DNA of 64,000 nucleotides. Origin: M3007 sp040383605. GTDB lineage: Bacteria > Bacteroidota > Bacteroidia > Chitinophagales > Saprospiraceae. Of the stretch, positions 23,224-32,813 are shown piece by piece (the stretch's first letter is position 1; each line of letters begins with the position of its first letter). Under the pieces are notes generated by a model that was not told the origin of the DNA, ran no database searches, and saw only the letters and a program-made list of their open reading frames with translations. The stretch is from contig JBEIDF010000001.1 in NCBI GenBank assembly GCA_040383605.1, positions 1 to 64,000 on the forward strand, given 5' to 3'. Position numbers and translations under genes: made by a program.

Positions 23224-26200
23224 ATGCGATTGAAATCCCTGGAATTGAAAGGTTTTAAATCTTTTGCCAACGAAACGGTCATTCATTTCAATGCCGACGT
23301 AACGGGCATCGTGGGCCCCAACGGCTCGGGTAAAAGTAATGTGGTGGATGCCGTGCGCTGGGTGCTGGGCGAGCAAAAAAGCAGCCAACTGCGCCTCGAC
23401 AAAATGTCCAGCGTGATCTTTAACGGTGCTAAAAAACGCAAAGAAGCGCAAATGGCGCAGGTCACGCTGACCTTCGAGAACACAAAAAATATCCTGCCCA
23501 CCGAATACCAAACCGTCGCCGTCAGCCGTATCCTGTACCGCAGCGGCGAAAGCGAGTACCGGCTGAACGGGGTGCCCTGCCGCCTGAAAGATATCGCATC
23601 CCTGTTGCTGGACACGGGTATCGGCGCCGATTCCTATGCTATCATCGCGCTGAATATGGTGGAAGATTTGCTGAGCGACCGCGAACAGGCACGGCGCAGA
23701 ATGTTCGAACAAGCAGCCGGTATCAGCAAGTATAAAGCCCGCAAACACGAAGCCCAACAAAAATTGGAAGCAACCAGCGCCGACCTCGATCGCGTGGAAG
23801 ACTTGCTCTTCGAAATCGAAGACCAACTCAAAAAACTCGAAAAACAGGCGCAGCGAACCCAGAAATTCTACGAACTGAAAGAGGAGTATAAACGCCTGAG
23901 CGTGGAACTCGCCGTCTTTAACCTCGATCGGCACAAAAAATCCTATAAGGACCTGGAAGCAAAAATTCGCCAGGAAGAAGATCACTACCGCAGCGGAGAA
24001 GCCACAAGCCATAAACTGGAAGCCGACGTCGAGGCGCTGCGCAAAACCCACGTGGATAAAGAAGTCTCCCTGAGCGAACAACAACAGGAGGTCAACCGCC
24101 TGACCGGCAGAATCCGCAGCAAGGAAAATGAAAAAGGCATGCTCGAACAAAAACGCTCCTTTTTCGAACAAGACCTGCGCCGGGTAGAAGACCAAAACGC
24201 CCGCGCGTCCGAGCAAATCCGCCAACTGCAAATCGAACTGGAAGGCTATCAAACGGACCTGAATTACGAAAAAAGACAGGAAGCAACCCTCGACGAAGCA
24301 CTCGCAACAGCACAAAAAAAACTGGAAAAAGTGCGCCAGGATCACAACCTGCTCAAAGGAAACCTCGAGGAGTTCGTCCGAACCCAACAACAAATTGAAC
24401 GCGAAATCGTCGAACTGGAAAAACAACGCGCTGTCCAGAAAAATCAGATTGATAACCTTCAGCGCGATGTGCAACGCACACTGGCCGACGTCGCCGTCCG
24501 AAAGGAGGAAATGAAAGGCCTGGAACACAAACTGGCAGAAATCAGCAAATCTGAAAAAATACAATCGGAACGTATCGCCGCACTGGAAGCATCGGAAACC
24601 CGGCGCCTGGCAGATATCCGACAAACGGAAGACCAAATTGACGCGCTGTTGAAACAAAGCGCTGACCTACACCGCAAACTCGACGCCAAACGCAACGAAT
24701 ACAAACTCACCAAAAGCATGGTGGAAAGCCTGGAAGGCTTTCCCGAAAGTATCAAGTTTCTCAGCCAACAGAAGGAGTGGGCGCAGCAATGCCCGCTGCT
24801 CTCCGATATGCTGTATGTCCGCGAAGAATTTCGGGTGGTAATCGAAAATTACCTCGAACCTTACCTGAACTACTACGTCGTGCCCAACGCCGATGCCGCG
24901 GTGCAGGCAATCCAACTCTTGGGCTCCAGCCAAAAAGGCCGGGCCAATTTCTTTCTGCTCGACGCTTTCCAAGGGTACCAGCCGCCACTCAGCCTCTCGC
25001 CCGGGGGGCAGCGCGCGTCTGACCTGGTGGAGGTAGAGCCGCAGTACCGCTCGCTGGTAGAGTACCTGCTGGCAAACGTGCTGATTGTCGAAGACGACGC
25101 GCCGCTCGGCGAAAGTACCGATTTTGTCCTGCTCGCCCGAACCGGCACGTTTATCAGAAAAAAATTCAGCATCTCCGGCGGCTCAGTCGGACTTTTTGAA
25201 GGGAAAAAAATCGGCCGCAAAAAAAACCTCGAAATCCTGGAAAACGACATAAAAAAACAGGAAAAACAGGAGTCCGATCTCTCCAATCAACTGTCCGCCA
25301 AACGTACGCAACTGCAAACGCTCAAAAATAGCGACCAAACGCCGCTCCTGCAGCGGGAAAGGGAGGCGCTGAACCGCCTGGCACAGGATGGGGCCGGACT
25401 CCGGGCCCGGCTCGATAATATCGCCGTGTTCGTCCAGAATTTCGATACGCAAGCCGCAGAAAGCGGCCGACTCATCGAACAACTCATCGCCAGCAACGCC
25501 CAGATCGAAGCTGGTCTGCAATCCAGACAAAAAGACGCTGACGCCGCCCGCGAACGCCTCGCCAATGCCGACGGTTCCTTCCGCGACGTAGCAGAACAAC
25601 TCAGCCGCACCAGCGCTGAATACAATCAGCAAAATATCGAGTTTATCCGCCAACAAAATAAGGTCGGCGCACTCCAGCAGGAACTCATCTTCCGCGAAAA
25701 ACGCATGGGCGAACTCAAAGCGCAGGTCGCGCAAAACGATGTGCAAAAAGCAAAGTACAACGAGGAGCTATCCTTCGCCCGCGCAGAAATCGAGCGCCTG
25801 AACCAGGAACTTCAAATCCACTACGCAGATAAAAAAAGCAAGGAGGCCAGCCTGAGCGAAGTGGAGCAGATCTATTTCAAAGCACGCAATGAAATCCATG
25901 AACTGGAAAATAAACTGCGGGAAATCTTTCGCAAACAACAAGACCTGCAGGTGCTGATCAATCAAATGAAAGATAAATTCAGCGATGTGAAATTCGAAAT
26001 CACCGCCATCGGCGAACGCCTGCGCGTTGAATTCAACATCCATGTCAATGAAATAATCAATCGCGACCCGGACACAAGCCTGAACCGGGAACAACTGGAA
26101 AAAGAAGTAGGTAATATCAAACGCCGGCTGGATACCTACGGGGAAATTAACCCGCTGGCCGTAGAAGCTTACAATGAAATAAAAGAACGATACGAGGGCA

Positions 26201-26757
26201 TTGCTCAACAGCGCAACGACATCCTCACCGCAAAAGTGAACCTGCTCCAAACAATCCAGGAAATCGAAACTACCGCCACCGCACGCTTCCTCGAATCCTT
26301 CGAACAAGTTCGCGTCAATTTTGTGCAGGTGTTCCGAACGCTCTTCACGGACGAAGATATGGCGGATCTCGTGCTCGCCACGCCGGAAAATCCGCTGGAC
26401 TCCGATATCAATATCATCGCTAAACCCAAAGGGAAACGCCCGCAAACCATCGCCCAGCTGTCAGGCGGCGAAAAAACCCTCACCGCCACCGCACTCCTGT
26501 TTGCCCTCTATCTCCTCAAACCAGCCCCCTTCTGTATCTTCGACGAGGTGGACGCCCCGCTCGATGACGCGAATATCGAAAAATTCAACCGCATCATCCG
26601 CCAGTTCTCCCAAGACTCGCAGTTCATCGTCGTTACCCACAATAAAGCAACTATGTCCGCCGTGGATACCATCTACGGGGTGTATATGCCCGAGCCAGGC
26701 GTCAGCGCCGTCACCCCCGTGGATTTCCGCCAGCTCGTCTCCAGCGAAAAAAACTAG
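23224..26757 (+). CDS. smc: Chromosome segregation ATPase SMC
   Basis: The ATG at 23224 (MRLKSLELKGFKSFANETV) gives the canonical N-terminus; an earlier ATG at 23137 is not family-like. The 1177-residue protein has Walker A GPNGSGKSNVVDAVRWVLGE, a long coiled coil, a hinge domain near residues 510-640 (FPESIKFLSQQ, then DMLYVREEFRVVIENYLEPY), a second coiled coil, and the C-terminal ATPase part with the signature AQLSGGEKTLTATALL and Walker B PFCIFDEVDAPLDDANI. It works with ScpA and ScpB, not in this window, to organise and separate the chromosome. The gene converges on the M16 protease across a palindromic repeat. Confidence 0.97.
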   Translation: MRLKSLELKGFKSFANETVIHFNADVTGIVGPNGSGKSNVVDAVRWVLGEQKSSQLRLDKMSSVIFNGAKKRKEAQMAQVTLTFENTKNILPTEYQTVAVSRILYRSGESEYRLNGVPCRLKDIASLLLDTGIGADSYAIIALNMVEDLLSDREQARRRMFEQAAGISKYKARKHEAQQKLEATSADLDRVEDLLFEIEDQLKKLEKQAQRTQKFYELKEEYKRLSVELAVFNLDRHKKSYKDLEAKIRQEEDHYRSGEATSHKLEADVEALRKTHVDKEVSLSEQQQEVNRLTGRIRSKENEKGMLEQKRSFFEQDLRRVEDQNARASEQIRQLQIELEGYQTDLNYEKRQEATLDEALATAQKKLEKVRQDHNLLKGNLEEFVRTQQQIEREIVELEKQRAVQKNQIDNLQRDVQRTLADVAVRKEEMKGLEHKLAEISKSEKIQSERIAALEASETRRLADIRQTEDQIDALLKQSADLHRKLDAKRNEYKLTKSMVESLEGFPESIKFLSQQKEWAQQCPLLSDMLYVREEFRVVIENYLEPYLNYYVVPNADAAVQAIQLLGSSQKGRANFFLLDAFQGYQPPLSLSPGGQRASDLVEVEPQYRSLVEYLLANVLIVEDDAPLGESTDFVLLARTGTFIRKKFSISGGSVGLFEGKKIGRKKNLEILENDIKKQEKQESDLSNQLSAKRTQLQTLKNSDQTPLLQREREALNRLAQDGAGLRARLDNIAVFVQNFDTQAAESGRLIEQLIASNAQIEAGLQSRQKDADAARERLANADGSFRDVAEQLSRTSAEYNQQNIEFIRQQNKVGALQQELIFREKRMGELKAQVAQNDVQKAKYNEELSFARAEIERLNQELQIHYADKKSKEASLSEVEQIYFKARNEIHELENKLREIFRKQQDLQVLINQMKDKFSDVKFEITAIGERLRVEFNIHVNEIINRDPDTSLNREQLEKEVGNIKRRLDTYGEINPLAVEAYNEIKERYEGIAQQRNDILTAKVNLLQTIQEIETTATARFLESFEQVRVNFVQVFRTLFTDEDMADLVLATPENPLDSDINIIAKPKGKRPQTIAQLSGGEKTLTATALLFALYLLKPAPFCIFDEVDAPLDDANIEKFNRIIRQFSQDSQFIVVTHNKATMSAVDTIYGVYMPEPGVSAVTPVDFRQLVSSEKN

Positions 26758-26760
26758 CGA

Positions 26761-26873
26761 AGATTTCGGAATTCGGATTGGGGAATTCGGATTGGGGATT
26801 GGCGGGTTATTTCTGTAAATTGAAGGTAATAACCTGCCAATCCCCAATCCGAAATCCGAAATCTCCAATCCCT
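26761..26873. repeat. Palindromic repeat family 3 copy 3
   Basis: The same GGATTGGGG / CCCCAATCC arms as copies 1 and 2 are present, but the loop is different and is itself a hairpin (GGCGGGTTATT with AATAACCTGCC). It fills the gap between the convergent smc and M16 genes and may terminate both. Confidence 0.8.
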
Positions 26874-29631
26874 AAGGTTTTCCCTTCTTACTCACCCGCT
26901 TTCCCTCCGCATCAATCTGGATAATTTCCATGCCGAGTTTTTCCAGACCGGGCAGCACCTTGGCGGCGTCGCCGGCGAGGAACCAGCCGAGGCTGTTGGG
27001 TTGGACGATCGATTTCGCCGCGTTGTGCACGTCCTTCAGCGCAAGTTTTTCGACATTGCCGGCGTATTCCTGCCAGTAATTATCGGGCAGATTATAGCGC
27101 ACGATATTGCGGACGCTGCCGTTCACGGCGCCGTTAGTTTCCCACATGCCGGACATACCCATGACGGTGTTTTGTTTCGTCTTGGTGAATTCCTGTTCGG
27201 TCATGGGTTTATCCCCTACGAATGATTGGACTTCTTTGATCACTTCCTGGACGCTTTCGGAGGTTTTATCCGTCTGTACCGGCGCGACTACCACGAAGGG
27301 GCGCTGCGCGCTGGTATTCATGATCATCGAGCGCGCGCCGTAGCTCCAGCGTTTATCTTCGCGGATATTCATATTGATGCGGCTGGTAAAATCGCCGCCG
27401 AGCACATTATTCATTTGTTCGATAGCCGCCTCGTCCACTTTCCCATAGGGTTGTGTGAGATAGGCTGCCATGATTAGGCTTTGCGGGCTTTCGGGGCGAT
27501 CCAGGAGGAATATTTTGCCGTTGTTGGCATTTTTCACTTCCGGGATCACCTTGGTGGGCGTGGTTCCTTTTTGCCAGCTGCTGAGGCGTTTTTCCAGTTT
27601 GGCCAACAATTCGGGCATACTGATATCGCCGGTGACGACGATGGTGGCGTTGTTAGGCCGCAACCAGGTATCATAGAATTTTTGCACATCGGCAGTCGTC
27701 ATGCTGCGCAGGGCGTCTTCCTCGCCGGTGCCGGTCATGGGCATACCGTAGGGGTGGTCTTTGCCATACAGGAGTTCCGGCATGACGCGCATCACCATGG
27801 ACTGCGGTTGTTTCTTTTCGTTTTGGATAGCGCTGAGTTGCTGATCCTGGAGGCGTTTGAAATCAGCCTCCGGGAAGGCCGGCTTGAGCAGGACGTCAGC
27901 CATGATATCCAGGCTTGGATCCAGCGATTGTTTGAGTGTGTTCAAGGTGACGTACGAGAAGTCCAAATCGCTGCTGGTGTTGAGGGAGGCGCCGAGGATT
28001 TGCAGGCGTTCGTTGATTTCGAGCGCGCTCATCGTTTTGGTGCCTTCGTCGAGCATATTCATAGCGAGGGAGGCCAGACCGGATTTGCCGCCGAATTTAT
28101 CCGAGCAGTAACCGGCGTTAAACATGGTACTCAACACCACAGTCGGGCTTTCTGCACGGCGGGTCAGGACGACCTTCATGCCGTTTTTGAGCGTAGCGCG
28201 TTCGATAGCCGGGAAGGTAGCGGCCTTGGTGGGGCCAACTTCGGGCGCCTTCGAGCGGTCGGCCTCGATTCCGGATACGCTGTATTCCGGGAACGGCGTA
28301 CAGATGAGCGTGAAACGGCCGTCGCGCAGCCAGGTTTTCGTCGCGTCGTGGATATCTTTCGCGCTTGCGTCGTTGTAGCGGCGCAGCATGGTTTTATAAA
28401 AATCTGCATTTCCGGCATAGACTTCATTTTGTGCGAGCAGGTCGCTTTTGCCGCCGAAGCCGCCGATCCGTTCCAGTCCTTTAATAAAGCCGGCAAAATA
28501 AGCGGCTTTCACCCGGCTTACCTCTTCCTCCGTCGGGCCTTTTTCAAGATATTCCTGCAAAATGGCTTCGATTGCGGCCTCTACCTCCTCGACGGTTTTC
28601 CCTTTTTTTACCTGGGCCATGATGTTGAAGTTGCCGGCAATTTCGGAGGGGCCATAAAACGCCTGGGCGGAGGTGCAGAGTTGTTTTTCGTACACCAGGG
28701 TTTTGTACAGGCGGCTGTTTTTACCGGATGCGAGGATGTCGGAGGACAGGTCGAGCCAGGCGTGCTCTTTGGAACCCCACTCCGGCGTGTTCCAGCACAT
28801 CACCACCATAGCCTGCGGTACGCGATCCTGATATTCGCCCCGGGTGTTGCCGAATCGGCGGGGTACATTCACGCCCGGGCGACTGATGGTGGGGCCGGCG
28901 GGGATGTTGCCGAAGTATTTCAGCACTTTTTGGTAGGTTTCTTCCGGATTGACGTCGCCTGCTACGACCAGGACGGCGTTGGCGGCGCCGTAATAGGTTT
29001 TGAACCACTCGTGCACGTCCTCCAGGCTGGCGGCGTTCAGGTCTTCCATTTCGCCGATCACCGTGTGCCCGTAAGGGTGGTGGGGCGGGAACATTTCTTT
29101 TTGTATAATGTCCCAGCCTTTGGCGTAGGGCTGATTTTCGCCCTGGCGTTTTTCGTTTTGTACTACGCCGCGTTGCTCGTCCAGTTTGGCCTGGTCAATT
29201 GCGCCGAGCAAGTGCCCCATACGGTCGGATTCCAGCCAAAGTACCTGGTCCAGTGCATTGACCGGGACGTTTTGGAAATAGTTGGTGCGATCCTCGTTCG
29301 TCGTGCCGTTCAAATCGGTCGCTCCGATGGCTTCCAGCGCCTGAAAATAATCGGTGTTGAAGTTTTCCGAACCATTGAACATTAGGTGTTCGAACAGGTG
29401 CGCAAAACCGCTTTTTCCCATTTTTTCATTTTTGGAACCTACGTGATACCAAAGATTAACCGCTACAATCGGCGCCTTGTGGTCTTCGTGCACCAACAGG
29501 CGCAAACCGTTTGGCAGCACGAATTTTTGGTAGGACACCTGAATGTCCTCCGGATTGTATTTGGGATATTCTTGCGAAAAACCGGCCGCTGCGAAAAAGC
29601 AACACAGCGCTGATAACAGTAATTTTTTCAT
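26872..29631 (-). CDS. M16 family zinc metallopeptidase (two-domain)
   Basis: This 919-residue secreted protein has a signal peptide (MKKLLLSALCCFFAAAGFSQ) and two M16 repeats. The first repeat is catalytic, with the inverted zinc motif HLFEH at residues 78-82 and the distant Glu in VVQNEKRQ (E160). The second half (from about residue 480, RATLKNGMKVVLTRR) lacks the motif and is structural, as in pitrilysins fused in one chain. It should degrade peptides in the periplasm or outside the cell. There is no sorting domain at the C-terminus. No neighbouring peptidase gene is present. Confidence 0.92.
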   Translation of the reverse strand: MKKLLLSALCCFFAAAGFSQEYPKYNPEDIQVSYQKFVLPNGLRLLVHEDHKAPIVAVNLWYHVGSKNEKMGKSGFAHLFEHLMFNGSENFNTDYFQALEAIGATDLNGTTNEDRTNYFQNVPVNALDQVLWLESDRMGHLLGAIDQAKLDEQRGVVQNEKRQGENQPYAKGWDIIQKEMFPPHHPYGHTVIGEMEDLNAASLEDVHEWFKTYYGAANAVLVVAGDVNPEETYQKVLKYFGNIPAGPTISRPGVNVPRRFGNTRGEYQDRVPQAMVVMCWNTPEWGSKEHAWLDLSSDILASGKNSRLYKTLVYEKQLCTSAQAFYGPSEIAGNFNIMAQVKKGKTVEEVEAAIEAILQEYLEKGPTEEEVSRVKAAYFAGFIKGLERIGGFGGKSDLLAQNEVYAGNADFYKTMLRRYNDASAKDIHDATKTWLRDGRFTLICTPFPEYSVSGIEADRSKAPEVGPTKAATFPAIERATLKNGMKVVLTRRAESPTVVLSTMFNAGYCSDKFGGKSGLASLAMNMLDEGTKTMSALEINERLQILGASLNTSSDLDFSYVTLNTLKQSLDPSLDIMADVLLKPAFPEADFKRLQDQQLSAIQNEKKQPQSMVMRVMPELLYGKDHPYGMPMTGTGEEDALRSMTTADVQKFYDTWLRPNNATIVVTGDISMPELLAKLEKRLSSWQKGTTPTKVIPEVKNANNGKIFLLDRPESPQSLIMAAYLTQPYGKVDEAAIEQMNNVLGGDFTSRINMNIREDKRWSYGARSMIMNTSAQRPFVVVAPVQTDKTSESVQEVIKEVQSFVGDKPMTEQEFTKTKQNTVMGMSGMWETNGAVNGSVRNIVRYNLPDNYWQEYAGNVEKLALKDVHNAAKSIVQPNSLGWFLAGDAAKVLPGLEKLGMEIIQIDAEGKRVSKKGKP

Positions 29632-29965
29632 ACGTGATATTATTTGTTTTGGAAAATCTCCTGCCTGTTAAAAAAAGCAGTGCAAAGTTCGTCTTTTTAC
29701 TGAAATTGCACAGTCCGGCCACAATTTGTCCGTTGGATCGCGTGTTCTTTATAGCCCTAAAAAAATCTATTGATGCCGAAAAACAAAAAATAGACAGATT
29801 TATGCAGGATATCTAAAAAAAAATGCGCAAAATAAAATTACTGGCCTGAAGTTTGAGGTAGGTTAATCTGTTTAAAAAAAATCAACTTTTTCTACCCTTT
29901 TTTAACAAAACATCGGCTGCGTGTTTTCGAAAATGGGTGCTAAGAATATTTTAACTGATTCGCTA
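29632..29965. other. Divergent intergenic region, nothing assigned
   Basis: This is an A/T-rich gap between the M16 and PurN-like genes. I found no TAnnTTTG box in either direction, no strong hairpin and no plausible short gene. A frame at 29511-29816 is a shadow of the M16 gene. Confidence 0.4.
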
Positions 29966-30529
29966 ATGAAAAATTTTGCCGTTTTAATATCCGGAGATGG
30001 ACGCGAGGCCCTGGAAATTATCAAGGATTTTAAACGCAGGCTAATCAAACCGCGATTAAAACTCATTCTAAGCGACAATGACGAATCGCCCGCCATTGCC
30101 TTCGCAGATTTGAATCATATCCCGTACGAACTGGCTGTCAGAACCGCATTCAAAACAAAGAAAGCCTTCGAAGATCATATCCTGGGTGTGCTGAAAGCGA
30201 ATGAGGTGGACTACTTGTATTTAGCCGGTTGGATACACGCGCCCGGCGCAGCTCTCTTGCATGCCTTTCCGGACCGGATCGTCGGCACACACGCCGCGCT
30301 CCTGCCTGCCTTCAAAGGATTAAACCCCATCCAACAGGCGCTTGACTATGGTGTAAAAGTGACCGGCGTCACCGCATTTATTCCGGATGAAAAAATGGAC
30401 GCCGCCAAAATCGTCGCGCAAAGATGTGTCGAGATTCAAGAGAATGACACCTTCGACGAACTGGATAACCGCCTTTTTAAAATGTCCACGCTCCTCGCGT
30501 TAGATACCATCAATCAGATGTTTATGTAG
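29966..30529 (+). CDS. Formyltransferase-fold protein, PurN-like, with changed active site
   Basis: This 187-residue protein has the GAR-transformylase fold: AVLISGDGREALEII at the start, YLAGWIHAPG, then GTHAALLPAFKGLNPIQQAL and GVTAFIPDEKMDAAKIVAQ. Against E. coli PurN it keeps His108 and Asp144 but replaces the catalytic Asn106 with Gly, and the family histidines 119 and 137 are also missing. The HAALLPxxxGxxPIQ stretch resembles methionyl-tRNA formyltransferase as much as PurN. It may use another substrate or be inactive on GAR. The ATG at 29966 is chosen over 29921 because it begins the first strand. It converges on the yceI-like gene through a shared terminator. Confidence 0.75.
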   Translation: MKNFAVLISGDGREALEIIKDFKRRLIKPRLKLILSDNDESPAIAFADLNHIPYELAVRTAFKTKKAFEDHILGVLKANEVDYLYLAGWIHAPGAALLHAFPDRIVGTHAALLPAFKGLNPIQQALDYGVKVTGVTAFIPDEKMDAAKIVAQRCVEIQENDTFDELDNRLFKMSTLLALDTINQMFM

Positions 30530-30531
30530 CA

Positions 30532-30587
30532 AAAAAAGCGCGCGTATCAAACGGTCAGTAGTTCGATAAGCGCGTGCTAGGATTTTT
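30532..30587 (-). terminator. Terminator shared by the PurN-like and YceI-like genes
   Basis: CGCGCGTATC (30539-30548) pairs with GATAAGCGCG (30565-30574), one mismatch. On the minus strand the stem runs directly into CTTTTTTT, ending the YceI-like transcript; on the plus strand a weaker T-run follows at 30583. Confidence 0.65.
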
Positions 30588-30620
30588 GCCGATTAAAAAC
30601 GAACCATTTTTAGACATGCT

Positions 30621-31259
30621 CTAAGAAAGCTCGCTGATGGATAGGAAAAGGTCGAAATGAAAATCTATCTGATCCTGTACCTGAATCAGCCCGAATAGCG
30701 CCGTTGGCGGGGCAATTCCAAATTCGGACATGACGATCGGTTGTACGCCCTGGAGGCGAAAGGACGTTTCGGAGAGCGCCATTCCTTTCGCCGGGATGAT
30801 TTTAATATGCTGCACGCCGCAGATCGTGATGCGCACCTTGGCCTGAAGGTCGAACCAGTCGCGGTTGCCGGCGCGCAACGAACCAACATCCTGGCGGGTT
30901 TCCAATAGATCAATCTGGATGTATGGGAATTTATCCGCTTTCAAGGCCTGCCGCATATCGTGATCAATCTTGTCGTTGTGGCAATTGAATCTTCGGGTGC
31001 TGATTTTTAGAGAGGTCTGGTGAAACCGCGCGCCCTTTTCCTGCTGCTCTAATTCAAAAATCTGTGGATTGTACCGCTCCTCGCAGTCGCAGGAGAACGT
31101 GTTCACATTCGAGACGCCTTTTAGTGAAAGACGGCTGTTCTCCGCAATGGTAAAATGCTTCTTCATAATGCCAGTTTTCGTTGGGCTCCAGCCCAACGTG
31201 ACCGCCCACGCAGAGAACAAGAAGAGCCATTGTCCGATACAGATGCCTGAAAGATACAT
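30621..31259 (-). CDS. YceI-like domain protein, exported
   Basis: This 212-residue protein begins with a probable signal sequence (MYLSGICIGQWLFLFSAWAV) and then a YceI-like lipocalin-type barrel: KHFTIAENSRLSLKGVSNVN, DHDMRQALKADKFPYIQIDL and FDLQAKVRITICGVQHIKI. YceI proteins bind isoprenoid-like lipids in the periplasm, with other roles proposed. An internal ATG at 31166 (MKKHFTI) would remove the signal. The next gene upstream encodes a second, truncated YceI-like protein, so the two are probably an old duplication. A 10-bp stem (31275-31311) lies just before the start codon. Confidence 0.75.
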   Translation of the reverse strand: MYLSGICIGQWLFLFSAWAVTLGWSPTKTGIMKKHFTIAENSRLSLKGVSNVNTFSCDCEERYNPQIFELEQQEKGARFHQTSLKISTRRFNCHNDKIDHDMRQALKADKFPYIQIDLLETRQDVGSLRAGNRDWFDLQAKVRITICGVQHIKIIPAKGMALSETSFRLQGVQPIVMSEFGIAPPTALFGLIQVQDQIDFHFDLFLSISELS

Positions 31260-31274
31260 GGAAAATTTTAAAAC

Positions 31275-31311
31275 GCCCTGTGGCCTTTACTCATCCATAG
31301 CGCCACAGGGC
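31275..31311. terminator. 10-bp hairpin between the two YceI-like genes
   Basis: GCCCTGTGGC (31275-31284) pairs exactly with GCCACAGGGC (31302-31311). On the minus strand it is followed by GTTTTAAAATTTT, so it could end transcription from the truncated gene or sit in the leader of the intact one. Confidence 0.55.
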
Positions 31312-31364
31312 TATTTATTCGGTTCGTGATTATTGGTATTCAGCCATTTATCGCATTAGCGTAT

Positions 31365-31461
31365 GTCTAAAATTATATTCTCTGCTAATATGAAAAGGAC
31401 TTTTTAGCCAGACAAGGCGCTTTTTGCAGGCGTAATGGGACCAATTACGGCGAAAAAAAGG
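31365..31461. repeat. Palindrome family 1 copy B, half element at a gene break
   Basis: GTCTAAAATTATATTC through GCCAGACAAGGCGCTTTTTG, GCGTAATGGGACC and GGCGAAAAAAAGG match the first two thirds of the element at 43322 almost base for base. Similarity stops near 31461, where the yceI-like reading frame begins. The right arm is absent. Confidence 0.85.
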
Positions 31462-31846
31462 AACCGGAGTGTTTTACAGGCGTTGCGCGTTCGAGTTTAA
31501 AGGTGATTTTGGGATGTGCTTCCGCCTTCAGGGCATCATACGTTTTATTGTCCATAATGGAACCCTTCGTGCTTTTTATGGATTTTACAAGCACATCCAC
31601 AATCAGAGAATTGATCGCGGAGAGTTTGCCTTCTGCTATCGTCAAGTCTGCTTTGCCGCGAACTTCTTTCGCTGAGGACTCCCAGTCGTGCAGGTTGGAA
31701 GTACCTTTTATCGCCATTGTAGCACTGCCAATCGAATAAACGCCTTGGCCAAATACGCTGACAGCAGCCAGCATTAGCATCAAAATCAGTATGTCCTTCA
31801 TGGTGTTCATTAACTTTGATACAAAGGTCAACGCCCGGCCATTCAC
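31445..31846 (-). pseudogene. YceI-like gene truncated at a palindromic element
   Basis: The frame has a signal peptide (MKDILILMLMLAAVSVFGQG after an extra N-terminal stretch) and the first half of a YceI-like domain (YSIGSATMAIKGTSNLHDWE, then AHPKITFKLERATPV). Family members run to about 180-200 residues, but this ends after 133, or 118 from the Met at 31801. The last residues (SFFSP) and the stop codon at 31445-31447 are encoded by the repeat element at 31365-31461. The C-terminal strands of the barrel are missing, so the product is probably non-functional. Element insertion followed by deletion, or a recombination at the element, would explain it. Confidence 0.75.
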
Positions 31847-32052
31847 TACTGCTGACGTGCATTATACGCGTATTTGATCTCTATCAAGCCGGAAAATGCG
31901 GTGTGTCACCGTCGTATTCCGATTTTTGACAAAGTGCAAAATTGCTCCAGGCATAGACTAATAGTATTTTTAGCCTTATTGAGTCTGTTTTTTATCAAAT
32001 AAACCTAACTTGCAGGCTAATTTTCCGTCCCTTCTTATTCCTGACTACCGGT

Positions 32053-32808
32053 ATGCGGCTGTTTTTCTTCCTCTTTTGTATTTTAGCGGCATTTCCGCTT
32101 GTTGCCCAAAAATTCCCCATGCACCCGGAGGAGTTGCCCGTCAACGACGGTAACGCCATCCTGTTGCACCTCGCACTGGGCGGACAAAAAACCGGGGGCG
32201 ACCTCGCGGATCGGTTTGGCTCCACCGGTACGATTGGTGGCGGACTGGAATTCGCCACGCCCTCAAATTTTATTTTCGGCGCAGAGGGGCAGTTCTATTT
32301 CGGCACGAATGTGCTGGAAGACCCACTCGCCATCCTCCGCACGCCCGAAGGAGATATTATTGGAAATAACCGCATCATCGCCTCTGTCGCCCTCCGGCAA
32401 AGGGGGTTCTACAGCGGCCTGCTGCTGGGTAAACTGTTCGTCCTCGGCGCACAACGATCCGGCATCCGCCTGACGCTCGGGGCCGGTTATACCCGGCACT
32501 GGATTCGCATCCAGGACGATTCGCAGTCGGTCACGCAACTCACCGGGGAATATATCAAGGGCTACGACCGGCAATGCGGGGGGCTCGCCCTCAACGAATT
32601 CATCGGCTGGCAACACCTGGCCAGAAACCGCCGGTCTAACTGGACTTTGGGCCTCGAATTCAACCAAGGCTTCACCCAGACGCTCCGGGACTGGGACTTC
32701 AACGACAAACGCAAACTCGACGGCCGCCGCCTCGACCTGCGCTTCGGCATCAAAGCGGTCTGGACCTTGCCCTTCTATCCCGGAAAGGCGGAACAAATCT
32801 ATTACTGA
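32053..32808 (+). CDS. Outer-membrane beta-barrel protein, unknown role
   Basis: This 251-residue protein has a signal peptide (MRLFFFLFCILAAFPLVAQ) and alternating strands with glycine turns such as GTIGGGLEFATPSNFIFGAE and RLTLGAGYTRHW. It is the size of an 8- to 10-strand barrel in the outer membrane. I do not recognise a more exact family. The gene ends 5 bp before the Kdo transferase start, so the two are probably cotranscribed and share an envelope theme. No porin or adhesin motif is evident. Confidence 0.75.
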   Translation: MRLFFFLFCILAAFPLVAQKFPMHPEELPVNDGNAILLHLALGGQKTGGDLADRFGSTGTIGGGLEFATPSNFIFGAEGQFYFGTNVLEDPLAILRTPEGDIIGNNRIIASVALRQRGFYSGLLLGKLFVLGAQRSGIRLTLGAGYTRHWIRIQDDSQSVTQLTGEYIKGYDRQCGGLALNEFIGWQHLARNRRSNWTLGLEFNQGFTQTLRDWDFNDKRKLDGRRLDLRFGIKAVWTLPFYPGKAEQIYY

Positions 32809-32813
32809 TCCAA

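Noticed and set aside
23092..24657. A 521-codon minus-strand frame opposite smc
   Set aside because: It is antisense to a certain gene, has Phe/Leu/Gln-biased composition typical of reversed coiled-coil codons, and no family motif.
27481..29385. A 634-codon plus-strand frame opposite the M16 protease
   Set aside because: It mirrors the codon bias of the M16 gene on the other strand; no promoter, motif or domain supports it.
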